Below, in pieces: positions 45,089 to 54,646 of a DNA stretch of 64,000 nucleotides. The stretch spans positions 520,001 to 584,000 of the forward strand of contig CP038109.1 of the NCBI GenBank assembly GCA_004519485.1, given 5' to 3'. The position numbers and the translations under genes were made by a program. The stretch comes from Nannochloropsis oceanica. Taxonomy: Eukaryota > Sar > Eustigmatophyceae > Eustigmatales > Monodopsidaceae. Below the pieces are notes generated by a model that saw nothing but the letters and a program-made list of their open reading frames with translations, was not told the origin of the DNA and searched no databases. Within the stretch, counting starts at the first letter, position 1; each line of letters begins with the position of its first letter.

Positions 45089-46104
45089 GAGGAGGAGGAA
45101 AAGGAGGTGGAGGAGGAGGGGTCGATGACTTGTTAGACTTAGGGTCGAATGGTGGGGGAGGAGGAAGAAAAGAGAGCGGGGCAAGGGGAGGAACCGCGGC
45201 CTTGGCTGCAGAGATGGGCAAGGTTTCTATAACTTCTCGTCCTGACAGCGATGATCTTTTGGGGGCAGGGGGTGCTACGAGCTGTAGTGGCAGCAGCAGC
45301 AGCAGAAGTGATGGAGTGCAGACAATCCCGGAGGAAATCCGCCCGAGGCTGGCAACGGCGTTCAAGGCCTTGATCACCACGCCCGCGGGAGTTTTATTTG
45401 AAAGCGAGATGCTACAGATAGGAATCAAGCAAGACTACCGAGGCTCCCAAGGACGAGTCGCCTTGTTCTACGGCAATAAAACCACGGGCGAACTCAGCAA
45501 TTTCAAAGCGGAGCTTGTTTCCGTTTCCTTCCTGAGGGTCCAATCGCAGGATCCTCCCACGAGCGTAGGCGCAGGAGAGCAAGTCAAACACCATCTGGCG
45601 GTGGAAGTCCTCAAACCCTTCGATTTCTCGGAAGCCCCTTCCCTCATCCTCTCCTTCATCTCCTCACAAGGCCAAGGCTACAGCTACACCCTCCCCTTGC
45701 CCGTCGTCCCCACCTCTTTCTTTGAGCCCGTCACGCTGGCCGCGCCCGATTTCATGGCTCGCTGGCGAAGCCTCGAAGGCCAAAATCGCGAGCGGCAGGA
45801 AGTTATCCAACAACCCCTTAATTTTGACTATGAGTCTTCGGGGTTAGTAGCGTTTCGAGCGAAGATCTTGGATGGTTTGCATCTGGCGCAAGCACAGGGG
45901 ATCGATCAGAATGACTTGTCTTTGTCGGCGGCGGGCAGTTTGAGGACAGGAACGCTAGGATCGGATGGGAGTAAGATTTCGGTCGGGGCATTGGTGAGGA
46001 TAGAGATCAATTCGCAGGTCAAGGCGCTGAGGGTGACGACGAGGGCGGTGCATGGAACGGTGGCTGCTGCGTTGGTGAATACGATCAAGGCCTTGGTGTC
46101 GTAA
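42847..46104 (+). CDS. AP2A: AP-2 adaptor complex subunit alpha
   Basis: There are two exons, 42847-44490 and 44659-46104 (phase 0), giving 1029 residues from an ATG in perfect context (accATGG). The trunk starts GLQNFITDIRNCTSREAEQM and ELANIRHKF, as in AP-2 alpha, and [26 protein letters not shown] keeps the basic residues that bind PI(4,5)P2 in animal alpha. HEAT-like helices continue through CDHSNARAIVGELSTNL, VGGYVLGEFGYLIAEQPG and LLLSTYAKLENLYPEV. The hinge is polyGly-rich and holds DDLLDLG, a plausible clathrin-box-like site. The C-terminal ear is complete: a beta-sandwich from ~GVLFESEMLQIGIK, then a platform with LNFDYESSGLVAFRAKILDG. It acts in clathrin-mediated endocytosis at the plasma membrane. 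The 168 bp intron is flanked by the same 9 bp (gtgttgcag) at exon end and intron end. Confidence 0.95.
45060..45120 (+). repeat. Polyglycine-coding GGA/GGG tract in the AP-2 alpha hinge
   Basis: This is a near-pure run of GGA and GGG codons giving about 14 glycines and then more after one Lys. It is a probable length-variable microsatellite in a disordered linker. Confidence 0.8.
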
Positions 46105-46592
46105 AAACGGGGGAGGGAGGGAAGGGGGGAGGGAGGAAACGAGGGAGGAAGCAAGGGAGGGCGAGTGGAAAATCATCCGAAAAGAGGACAATCCTTAGGC
46201 AAGGGAGGAGGGATGGAGGGAACGAGAGAAGAAAGGAGAAAAGACGAATGTGAATCAAACCGGACAACCAACAATGTGTCTCCTTACGATGTGAATTTAT
46301 TTCCTCAAATCAAACAAGCCACGTGAATGTATGAGCGTGATCCAAGCAAGCAAGCATGCAAGCAAGCGAATAGGCAAAGGCAGCAATACCAGCGGTGGCA
46401 GCAACAAAAGCAACGCCCGAAGAGGCGATAGACTGGACCTTTTAGGGAAAAAAAAAACACAATATCGGACAAAACAGGACGGTCTTTCTCATCTCTACTC
46501 AGCTCTGTTTTTACTTTATTTAACCCTGCTGCTATGTGTGTACCATACAAGCGTTGTTGACTTGTTTACTGATTAACATTTAATTTACTCGC
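46105..46592. other. Convergent intergenic region
   Basis: These 488 bases lie between the ends of AP-2 alpha (+) and the JmjC gene (-). They contain GGGAGG-rich 3' flank and a run of 'aagcaagcaagc' near 46347-46370. Nothing else was seen. Confidence 0.45.
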
Positions 46593-47828
46593 TTATAATG
46601 CTTCCCACAACCCTTTATATGCCTCCTTGGCCTTCTGAGGGCCATACCTTAGCACCATCGCCGCTTTAATAGCCCGCTCAATTGTAGCCGTAACCCTCAT
46701 CCTCTCTTCCTCTCCTTTCCTCCCCTCATGTTCCTTCCAAATAGCCTCCACCAAAGCCACCACATCCACCTTCTCCCCTTCCTCCCTCTCCCTTTCCTCC
46801 ATCCTCTCTCCGTCACCTTTCCTCCGTCGACGGCGCTGCTGCTGCTTTTCGTTCTTTTTTGACTCCACACTCCACACTAACATATGTCGAATCACACTTT
46901 TAAAATTAAGTGCATTGCAGATTTGCCATGCTAGGCACAAACTCGGCTGTAGATGGTACACCTGATGCGCCCACCCTGGAGGAATAATCACTAGATCCCC
47001 CTCCTCCTGCACGACTGTTTGGACCCCCTCCACGCCCTGTAACTCTGCAGGAAAGTCCAACGCCACGGTGCTGGACGAAAGATAGGGTAAGGTGTGGTAC
47101 AAGTCGTGAACCGCGCTCTTCCAACCTGCAGAGACATCCTCCCCCCACGCATCAGGCTTGACTCTTTCGAGCGCCAAGGCCGCACGTGGCACAGAGGGAG
47201 GGACAAAAGTCCATAGCTTCTGACCTTCCATCAAATAGTTCAAACCCGTCCATTCAAAGGGATCGGCGTGTAGGAAAGAACGGCCCCCCGTCCCTCCGAG
47301 AATGAGGCAGTGCTTCTTCGGGCGGACTTTAGGAGGGAACAGGTCAAAATAATCAAAACCCCCGAACAAGGAGGATGGTAGAACGAGAGGTTCTTTCATC
47401 TTGCAGTCCAGTGCATTGTCCAACATATTCTCACTCAGCAAATACCAAGCCTCCTCATGTGTGCTTTTCTCCATCATCCCGTCCAGTATCTCGGCCAAGG
47501 TGCCTGTATAGAATTGAGGCCGAGAGCCTCTGGCGTTCTTCTTGATTTGAACCATCACCTCCACATCTTGAAAGTCCTTGAAAAAGGAGTCACTGAATGC
47601 CTCGTCTGACATCTTGCGTGTACCCGGGTCCTTATCAAAGGCGTGCGTGAGGAGGCAGGGTCCAGCCATGATCAAGTCATCCAAAGCCTGTTGAGAGGCA
47701 AGGGTGCGGGCATCGAGGCGGGGCACGTGGCCGCGGGAAAAGGACGTGCGCAGGGCGGCGGCTGACGGAAGGAAGAGGATGAAAAGAAGGGGGTTGGGGG
47801 TGGATGTTCTCGTTCTTGGTCGCTTCAT
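46593..47828 (-). CDS. Secretory or organelle-targeted JmjC-domain oxygenase
   Basis: This single-exon gene encodes 411 residues from the ATG at 47828. JmjC enzymes are Fe(II)/2-oxoglutarate-dependent hydroxylases or demethylases. The iron ligands are seen as HAD in SFLHADPFEW (about residue 230) and the distal His in PPGWAHQVYH. The Lys in MEGQKLWTFVPP fits the 2-oxoglutarate position, in the FIH/JMJD small-JmjC style. The start MKRPRTRTSTPNPLLFILFLPSAAALRTSF looks like a signal peptide with a basic n-region (split reading: basic 1-12, hydrophobic 13-25), so it probably enters the ER, or the plastid through a bipartite presequence. A nuclear histone demethylase role is therefore unlikely. 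The C-terminus has a Lys/Arg/Glu-rich insertion (~325-360) before a final helical segment. The substrate is unknown. The frame extends upstream to 47963 but those residues do not look coding. Confidence 0.85.
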   Translation of the reverse strand: MKRPRTRTSTPNPLLFILFLPSAAALRTSFSRGHVPRLDARTLASQQALDDLIMAGPCLLTHAFDKDPGTRKMSDEAFSDSFFKDFQDVEVMVQIKKNARGSRPQFYTGTLAEILDGMMEKSTHEEAWYLLSENMLDNALDCKMKEPLVLPSSLFGGFDYFDLFPPKVRPKKHCLILGGTGGRSFLHADPFEWTGLNYLMEGQKLWTFVPPSVPRAALALERVKPDAWGEDVSAGWKSAVHDLYHTLPYLSSSTVALDFPAELQGVEGVQTVVQEEGDLVIIPPGWAHQVYHLQPSLCLAWQICNALNFKSVIRHMLVWSVESKKNEKQQQRRRRRKGDGERMEEREREEGEKVDVVALVEAIWKEHEGRKGEEERMRVTATIERAIKAAMVLRYGPQKAKEAYKGLWEAL

Positions 47829-48371
47829 TGGCTTGCTGTGCTTGGTTTGTTGGGTGGGATGAGAGTGAGGAGTGTGGTGATGGGCCAACGTCGCTCGAGT
47901 TCTATTGGCGACGGACACAGACACGAGTCTGCCTGCATGGCATGGCATGACAAGAAAGATCAAGGACGCGTACAGAGTGCGAAATATTGGGGCACGGTTT
48001 CAACGTGAAAATGTGGTGATAAACGAAGAATGGGGCGAAAAGCGGAAGATCCGCAAACTTGATCCGTCATCGGAGTCGCCCGTCATCCGTTTTCCCCATG
48101 GGCGCAGAACCCCTTTCATGCCACACGCCACGCCAAGCAAATATACTAAGTCTGCATGTCCCGAAATGCTCTTCTTGCCGTACCCATCCTTATTCGATTT
48201 GCTGACACCCTTACCCCTTCCCCAATCATTCCTACATATAGGATCAAGGGGAACCCACACTGTTGCACACCGCCGCCGGGACTACGAGATCTCCCTGCGG
48301 CCGACAAGCACCTAACACCACCAGCAAGAACCGCGGCCCACGCGGTTGAAGACCTGCTCAAGACTAGTATC
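47829..48371. other. Divergent intergenic region
   Basis: These 543 bases lie between the JmjC start (-) and the P58IPK start (+), a likely shared promoter. The P58IPK reading frame is open upstream to 48156 with an ATG, but the signal-peptide-bearing start at 48372 is preferred. Confidence 0.45.
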
Positions 48372-50701
48372 ATGAGCTCCGATTCTTCTAATTTCTCAGC
48401 ATCGAGCATCAGAAGACGAGGAGACTCGTCATCCCGTGCTCGCGTAGCTGCTGCATTATCACCATCGTGGCTGCAGCTAACCTTCCTCCTGCTCCTTTCC
48501 TTGGTTTGGCCCGCAAATGGTCAAGAGGCCGCAGCGGCGGCCCCCAACGCTGCCAAACTCCGTTCGCAGGCTGATGTGGCCTTTGCTACCGGGTAGGAGG
48601 ACGAGAAAGCGCGGGAGGGAGGGGGGAAGCAGAAATATAAGACGAAGTATAACACGAGGTGGCTGGGGTTTCTTTCTTGTCAGGTGCATGTGTACACCAG
48701 TTGTGGAAAGACACCTTTGTTGTTGCACATCTCAGCCTCAACATCGTACTTATCTCTCCCGACACCTGACCAGACACTTCCAACCAAAAAAACTCTCACC
48801 CCTTTCTCCTGCCCTCCCACTCTCCCCCCTCCCCAGCAAACTAGACGAGGCCATCAAAATCCTCTCCCAAGCCATCCAACTTGAACCAGACAGCGAAAAG
48901 AATCACTACAAACGTTACCGTGCCTACTTGCGTGGAAAGAAGTACAAGGAAGCTCTGCAAGACCTGAGCACTTCTCTTAACCTCGACCCCAAGAATGGCC
49001 CAAAAATGCATCAGCGAGCCAAGCTGTTCAAGATGTTGGGGAGGTGCGGCGATGCCGTAGAAGAGTACGAGAAACTGCAGCTGCATCAGCAGCAGCAGGA
49101 AGAGCAGCAGGAGGGGGAGCCACAGGCGAAGGAGGTGGAGGAAGGGCTGACGGAGGCGAGACAGTGTAAGCAGAGCACGGAAGAGGCGGAGCTCTTGATA
49201 GAGGGGGGAGAGTGGGGGAGGGCACGACAGCTTTTAGATGCCGCCGTCAGTCTCACTGAAGTGTCCCCCGAGCTGTTGCTGAGACGCGCGAAGTGTCATT
49301 TTGAACTAGGAGATTTCTACGGGGCTGCGGCTGATACAGGGCGAGCCATCAAGCTTGACGGAAGCAGCGTCCCGGCTTTGGAACTTCGAGGATTTTCTTA
49401 CTATAAGCTAGGCGAATTCGAGATGGCCCAGACACATTTCCGCGAAGGTTTGAAATACGACCCTGAGCACAAAGGGTGTAAGGACGGGCATAAGAAGGTA
49501 AAGAAAATGACGAAGGCCGTGGAAAAAGGGCGGAAGGCTGTGGATGTGGGGGATCTCGAAGGAGGGGTGAAGTATTTCAGGGAGGCTTTGGGTGTGGACC
49601 CAGAGCACGTATTTTTCAATGCGCCGGTAATGTTGGATGTGGCACGCGTGCATGTGAAGGGAAAGAGTTGGAAGGAGGCGAGGGAGGTGGTGGACCAGGC
49701 CATCGCGCTGACGGGGGGGGGATTGAGTGACTGTTACATTGTCTTGAGCGACGTGTTGCAGGCGCAGGAAGAGTATGAAGAGGCGGTACGGATATTGAGG
49801 AAAGCAGCCGAGCAGTTTCAGGAGGATAATGGCGTGTCGGAGGCGTTGCAGAAGGCGGAGATTGCGTTGAAGCAGAGTAAGGAGGTGAACTATTACAAGG
49901 TCTTGGGGGTGGACAGACGGGCAACAACGGCAGAGGTCAAGAAGGTGAGTTATTTATTATGGATCTATTATTCACTCATTTTCAGTTCGTATATTTTTCG
50001 GTAATCTGGCTTTGTATTTTTGGGTGGGATAAGAGCTGTGTGTGTGTGTACGTGTACGTGTACGTGTACGTGTACGTGTGTGTGTACGTGTACGTGTGTG
50101 TGTACGTGTGTACGTGTGTACGTGTACGTGTGTACGTGTACGTATGGCCTTGTTTTCATTCCGCAAAGAAGTATTCTTGTACGTCCACCTTGATCCGTGT
50201 GCCCATTCCTCCCTCCCTTCCTCCCTTCTTTCCTTCCCTATCCGCAGGCGTATCGCAATATGGCCAAGATTTACCACCCGGACAAGCAATCGGACGCGAG
50301 CCCCGAGGAGAAGGAGAAGGCCGAGCGGGAGTTCTTGAAGATTGCTCAGGCTTACGAGGTGCGTCACTCTTTCATGTTTGTTCACGGATTATATTTTTGA
50401 TTGGGGTTATTTGAAATGCAACAAGGGCAAATATGGCGGTGACAGTCGCAGTAGCAGCAGCAAAAGCAGCAGTAGGAGCCGTAGACGAGCATATCCTTCA
50501 CATATACTCAATTACTTACTTCCCTCTGTTCTCCTTTCCCTCTTTCCACTTTTCCAGGTGCTCAGCGACGAGGAGATCCGCGCGAAATACGACCGAGGAG
50601 AGGACGTTTCTGGCCAGGCACAACAAGCGCAGCACCACAACCCGTTTGGGGCGGGGGGTCCATTCGGAGGGGGGCAACATTTCACTTTTAGGTTTCATTA
50701 G
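48372..50701 (+). CDS. DNAJC3: ER-lumenal TPR/J-domain co-chaperone, P58IPK/DNAJC3-type
   Basis: There are four exons, 48372-48592, 48837-49944, 50248-50358 and 50558-50701, giving 527 residues. A basic n-region and LQLTFLLLLSLVWPANG form a signal peptide. TPR repeats run from ~75 to ~400 (for example KLDEAIKILSQAIQLEPDSE, YKEALQDLSTSLNLDPKNG, SVPALELRGFSYYKLGEFE). The J domain begins NYYKVLGVDRRATTAEVKK. Its HPD motif (AKIYHPDKQSD) lies on exon 3, and VLSDEEIRAKYDRGED follows on exon 4. The tail NPFGAGGPFGGGQHFTFRFH matches the end of animal P58IPK closely. The family delivers unfolded clients to the ER Hsp70 BiP. No KDEL-type signal is present, as usual for the family. Intron 2 contains a GT/AC microsatellite. 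Confidence 0.95.
50037..50145. repeat. (GTGTAC)n/(GT)n microsatellite in intron 2 of the P58IPK gene
   Basis: About 108 bases of strictly alternating purine-pyrimidine sequence (gtgtgtgtacgtgtacgtg repeating) lie roughly 90 bp after the donor. Such DNA is prone to length change and to Z-form under supercoiling. Confidence 0.9.
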
Positions 50702-51197
50702 GCCGTGAAGGGAAAGAGGGAAGGAGGGAGAGAGTGACTGAGCGAGAGGATTGCAAAATAGAAAGCTCTTTCTTTTGAAAGAAGAGTGTATCGCAAAAAT
50801 CTTTAGAAAGAGTAGAGTACACATACAAGAGGAGCGGGTGGTAGCAGCAGCGGCGGCGGCGGATGGCCATAAAAGGAAAGAGAATGGAGGGGAGAATTTC
50901 CAATATACACACAGAAAAAGTACGTAAAAACATTCACGCAATGGTAGAGCATTAGCAGCGGCATCAGCGACAGCGCTTGGGGAGGGGCACGCAGTGTGGA
51001 GCGCGCAATTTGTTCACGAGGAAAATTCTACCAGCATGAGCTAGGAGATAACGTCGAAATATCGAAGGAAAAGCGGACACACGAGGAAAATCCGACGAGC
51101 GAAGATGAACAAAAACGACTGAAATAAATAGACCTAGCAGCGTGTTTGTACTTTCTTTCTTTCTTCACATTCTCCTTTTCCCCTCTCCTCTACCTCT
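50702..51197. other. Convergent intergenic region
   Basis: These 496 bases lie between the 3' ends of the P58IPK (+) and DUS1 (-) genes. They hold a CAG/CGG-like triplet patch near 50845-50865 and otherwise AT-richer 3' flank. Confidence 0.45.
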
Positions 51198-52960
51198 TCA
51201 ATCTCCCTCCTCGCCTCCGAAAAGACAGCCCATGCCATCGAACCCCTCCTCCCCCACACCGTCGTGCTCCACCACTTCCAACACCCCACTCTCTCCTCCC
51301 CCATCCTTCTCCTCTGTCCAATGTCGCCAATACCACGATCGTTCTCCCACCCCTTCCTCCCTCCCTTCCTCCACGGCTCTCCTCCTTATCTCTCTGACCA
51401 CTTCCTTTATTTCCTCCACTGTCTCCGCCACCACCAAATTATCCCTTAAATCCTCGTAGAGCTGCACGCCCGTGAATGCCATTTTGAAGACATGGGCTCG
51501 GACGCATTTGAGCCTCTCGGGGGGGTGTTGATCGACTATTTGCAAGTATTCCTCAGCGAGATCCAATTGATTAGATCGGCGGAGGCTGCGTTCCTCTTCC
51601 TGTTGCTGTCGGCGGCGATCGTTGCCTTCCTTCCCTCTCTTCTTTTCTTCCCTCTTCTCCCCCCCCCCAGGTCTATACACCTCCTTTACTTTCTCTCCTT
51701 GCTTACTTAACCTCATATTCCTCGAGAACAGCCCCGGATTTTCCAAAAGCGCTTCAGAGCTCATGACCCCGTCCACTCCCGTGGCCTCCATACACCTCAG
51801 CACATCATCCAAGTCACTAATCCCACCGTTCGCGAACACCGGAATCACCATCTCTTCCTTTATCCGCCTAATCATCTCCCAATCGCACATGCCCACCAAA
51901 TGTTTGTTCTGATCCTTGGTTCGCCCATGCACCGTCAAAAGGGAACAACCTGCCGCTACCAGGGCATGGCACAACGACATCGTATCCTTAAAAGAAGGCA
52001 ATAAACGAATTTTACACGTCACGGGTTTATCCAGCCCCTGAGCCAGAGTAGAAACAATTTTCACGACCAAATCAGTCTGGTGCAGTAAAAACGCGCCGTA
52101 TTTACCCTTGCGAGCTATTCCTTGGGGGCAGCCGAGATTTAGGTCGATCGCGCACACGCCGTCGATGCGGCAAATTTCCTTGGCAGCAGCCAAGAGAATT
52201 TCAGGATCATTTCCACATAGCTGGACGATGAGGGGATAGTCTTCAGGAGTGGTGTTGCAGAAAAAAATATCGTTTCGCTTGCTCCGTTTTTCACGAAGGT
52301 AGCAGGCAGCGTGAACCATGGGGGAGTAGGCGAGTTGGGTGCCGTAGCGACTGTTTGGGGGAAGGGAAGGGAAGGAGAGGATGAGATGCAGTCAAGGGAT
52401 GTTGAGAGTGCACTCTGATTGAGTTTAGGGTGCCTATTGTACCCTTGGGGGCTGCGTGGTAAGGATGAGGGCGAGACACACATACATAATACACATAATA
52501 CACAATACATACAGTACAATACACAATATAATATACATATATTTGTACAATATATATCAATATAATACACAAATATACATACATACACATCGTACATACT
52601 CACAGACATCATTCTGTCACATACATACGTACACGTAGTATAGCCTCTCAACCACTATCCCTTTCTTCCACATCTGCTATTCCGCCCCTATAAGTCGACC
52701 CCTCTCTCCATCACGTACCGGCACAACAATCGAAAAGCCAGCTCTGACTGATCCACCATGGGGGCACACACGTACTGCGGGCTCCCCATGTTCCGGTACC
52801 ATTCCCACGCCTGGGCCGCATGCGATGCTAGATCAAAGGTTGGTGATGATGTGGCGGATTGGGGGACACCCCCTGCCGTGTGCTCCGAGGCAGGATCAGG
52901 TGCCGTCATATCTGTGTGCTTGAGAGCGGAAGGGGCAAGGAGGACCGAGGAAAGAGGCAT
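51198..52960 (-). CDS. DUS1: tRNA-dihydrouridine synthase, DUS1 type (U16/U17)
   Basis: There are two exons, 52960-52719 and 52350-51198 (phase 2), giving 464 residues. The FMN-dependent TIM barrel starts YVCAPMVDQSELAFRLLCR and, after the splice, RYGTQLAYSPMVHA. The catalytic Cys is in AIDLNLGCPQGIARKGKYGAFL. FMN/tRNA-contact blocks are VTCKIRLLPSF, LLTVHGRTKDQNK, IPVFANGGISDLDDV and DGVMSSEALLENPGLF. The C-terminal helical tRNA-binding domain (YLQIVDQHPPERLKCVRAHVFKM) is present. The NLGCPQ.IA pattern and overall order fit the Dus1 branch. Between barrel and helical domain sits an unusual ~45-residue Lys/Arg/Glu insert (GGGEKREEKKRGKEG within it). ATGs at 52960 (used) and 52909 are both possible. 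The 368 bp intron carries an AT/AC microsatellite. The gene shares a ~285 bp divergent promoter with the sulfotransferase-like gene. Confidence 0.92.
52476..52639. repeat. AC/AT-rich microsatellite in the DUS1 intron
   Basis: Imperfect runs of acacataat, atacat and tatata motifs extend over about 160 bases inside the single intron of the DUS1 gene, making it far more AT-rich than its surroundings. Confidence 0.85.
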
Positions 52961-53245
52961 GAGAAAACGGCATAAACGAAGTGTAGAGACAGCCAGGAGG
53001 CGGAGAGCTGTGGGGTGTTTCTGGACGACTCCCCGCCGGCGGCGGAGCAGCAACGTCCGTTACCCGGCGTTGCATCGGTTTACGTGTTGCAGGCTTGCGT
53101 TGTCCACCATCAAAGCAGTATGGTTTCGGCCCCTTCCAATTTACTTTGCTCATGCCCATCTATCACAATCGTTCCCGATCCCGCGACAGGCGAGGCGCAA
53201 GGGGGTACAGAATATCACACGCAAGCAAACACCAAAACAATTACA

Positions 53246-54256
53246 ATGGGTCGCTACAGGAACTGGCCCGTCAATTACTCCGCATCCCGCATGGTGTTGG
53301 TCTTATTGAGTTTAATCTTTGGCGCCCAGCTTGTCATAATTGCGCGTTATGAGAAGCCTAGTCCTGCTACGACGACGGCTGCAGTGGCAGGTCAAGATGT
53401 TGCTGCGCCGGCTGCGGTTTCCTTGACTGCCGATGCCTCCACCAGCTCTCAATCCTCCTCGCTTGACACCGTCGATCCTCCCTTGCCACGCTTGGCCGCT
53501 CCTCTCATCGTCGCCTGCTTGGCCAACATGCGTACCGTCTCAACGACAGCCTACAACCTGGCCCGGGTTTTGATGGAGCGGGTGGACCCTAATTCCGCGT
53601 CGGGGTGGGAGAAGGACGTGACGGGTACCAACACTGACATCTTAATTCGGGATGTCGTCCCCAAAGCCCGAGGCTTGGTCAGCATGGTGTACAAATCTCA
53701 TATAGCAAATCAAAACTATCACGAAAGTGCCAATTTCTTCTTGGTGACGTACCGGGACCCGTATGACATGGTTTGCTCAATGGCCAAGATGTTTCGGCCT
53801 ATATTCTTGACGGACTTTGCTCAGGCCTTGCACTCTTGCCATACCATGGCGCAGAACGAACGGAGGATCAATGAGCTTGCCGAAGCTGCGGGGCCTGGAA
53901 ATGCATTATTTGTGCATCATTCTGCGCTCCATACACTGGAGGGTATGACGGAAGTGGTGGAGGCAATGGCAAGGATGTGGAAGGTGCAAGGAGGTGTGGT
54001 CGACGCAAGAGGTGTGGCGAGGGAGGTGTTGGAGCTACAGTCACCACCACCTGGAGTTTTCCCGGTTGCACATCCCAGGAGTGAGTTACATGCGAACCAT
54101 ATAACGCAGTCGAATAATACACAGCAGGATTGTGCGCCGATGAGGGAGGCGTTGGAGGCGGATGAGAGGTGTAGTGCATGGCATAGGCGATATGAGAGAA
54201 TGTTTCCGCCAGGAACGACGGAGTTGGTCAGAGACAGCTTGAAGACACGACGTTGA
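53246..54256 (+). CDS. Sulfotransferase-like type II membrane protein
   Basis: This single-exon gene encodes 336 residues from the ATG at 53246 (acaATGG). A short basic tail is followed by one membrane helix (MVLVLLSLIFGAQLVIIARY, about residues 17-36) and an Ala/Ser/Thr-rich stem, typical of Golgi type II enzymes. The catalytic region begins LIVACLANMRTVSTTAYNLA, in the place of the 5'-phosphosulfate-binding loop of sulfotransferases. FFLVTYRDPYDMVCSMAKMF resembles the 3'-phosphate-binding YRDPxD..vS motif. The usual Lys/Arg of the 5' loop is not evident (Arg in NMRTVS may serve), so activity is uncertain. Its tail is Cys-containing and short. The substrate is unknown; PAPS-dependent sulfation of a glycan or protein would be inference. 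It is adjacent to, and convergent with, a fucosyltransferase-like gene. Confidence 0.72.
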   Translation: MGRYRNWPVNYSASRMVLVLLSLIFGAQLVIIARYEKPSPATTTAAVAGQDVAAPAAVSLTADASTSSQSSSLDTVDPPLPRLAAPLIVACLANMRTVSTTAYNLARVLMERVDPNSASGWEKDVTGTNTDILIRDVVPKARGLVSMVYKSHIANQNYHESANFFLVTYRDPYDMVCSMAKMFRPIFLTDFAQALHSCHTMAQNERRINELAEAAGPGNALFVHHSALHTLEGMTEVVEAMARMWKVQGGVVDARGVAREVLELQSPPPGVFPVAHPRSELHANHITQSNNTQQDCAPMREALEADERCSAWHRRYERMFPPGTTELVRDSLKTRR

Positions 54257-54646
54257 GATGAAAGAAGGGTGAGGTACGCCTGAGCTTGGTAGCAATACAC
54301 TACCTCAGTATGTACGTGTAGGGGTGTTGTCATTTAACTAGGGGAGCGAAGAAGAAAGGCATTTATGCATATACATATACATTTACATATATAAATACAC
54401 ATATAAACACACATACATATATGTACACGTTTAAATTTTGGTCGATTTCATTTTGTTGTTTCTCATATTTCCGGCGTCCCCTATTGCTGTCCTGCTCTCT
54501 ATTTCTATCATTTAATCAATCTCTATCTTCTTCAAGTGCTTCTCGTTGCTGCTGCTGCTGGCCTCGGCATGCAACAACTGCGATCGATGCTTCTTTCTAC
54601 ATCGGCGGCACATAGTTCCACCATGGCAACCGCAAGCTTTTTACCC
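54257..54646. other. Convergent intergenic region with AT/AC microsatellite
   Basis: These 390 bases lie between the sulfotransferase-like (+) and fucosyltransferase-like (-) genes. Positions 54364-54430 are an imperfect acatat/atacac repeat. The rest is 3' flank. Confidence 0.55.
54364..54430. repeat. (ATACAT)n-like microsatellite
   Basis: About 67 bases of imperfect atacat/acatat/aaacac repeats lie between the convergent 3' ends. Confidence 0.8.
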
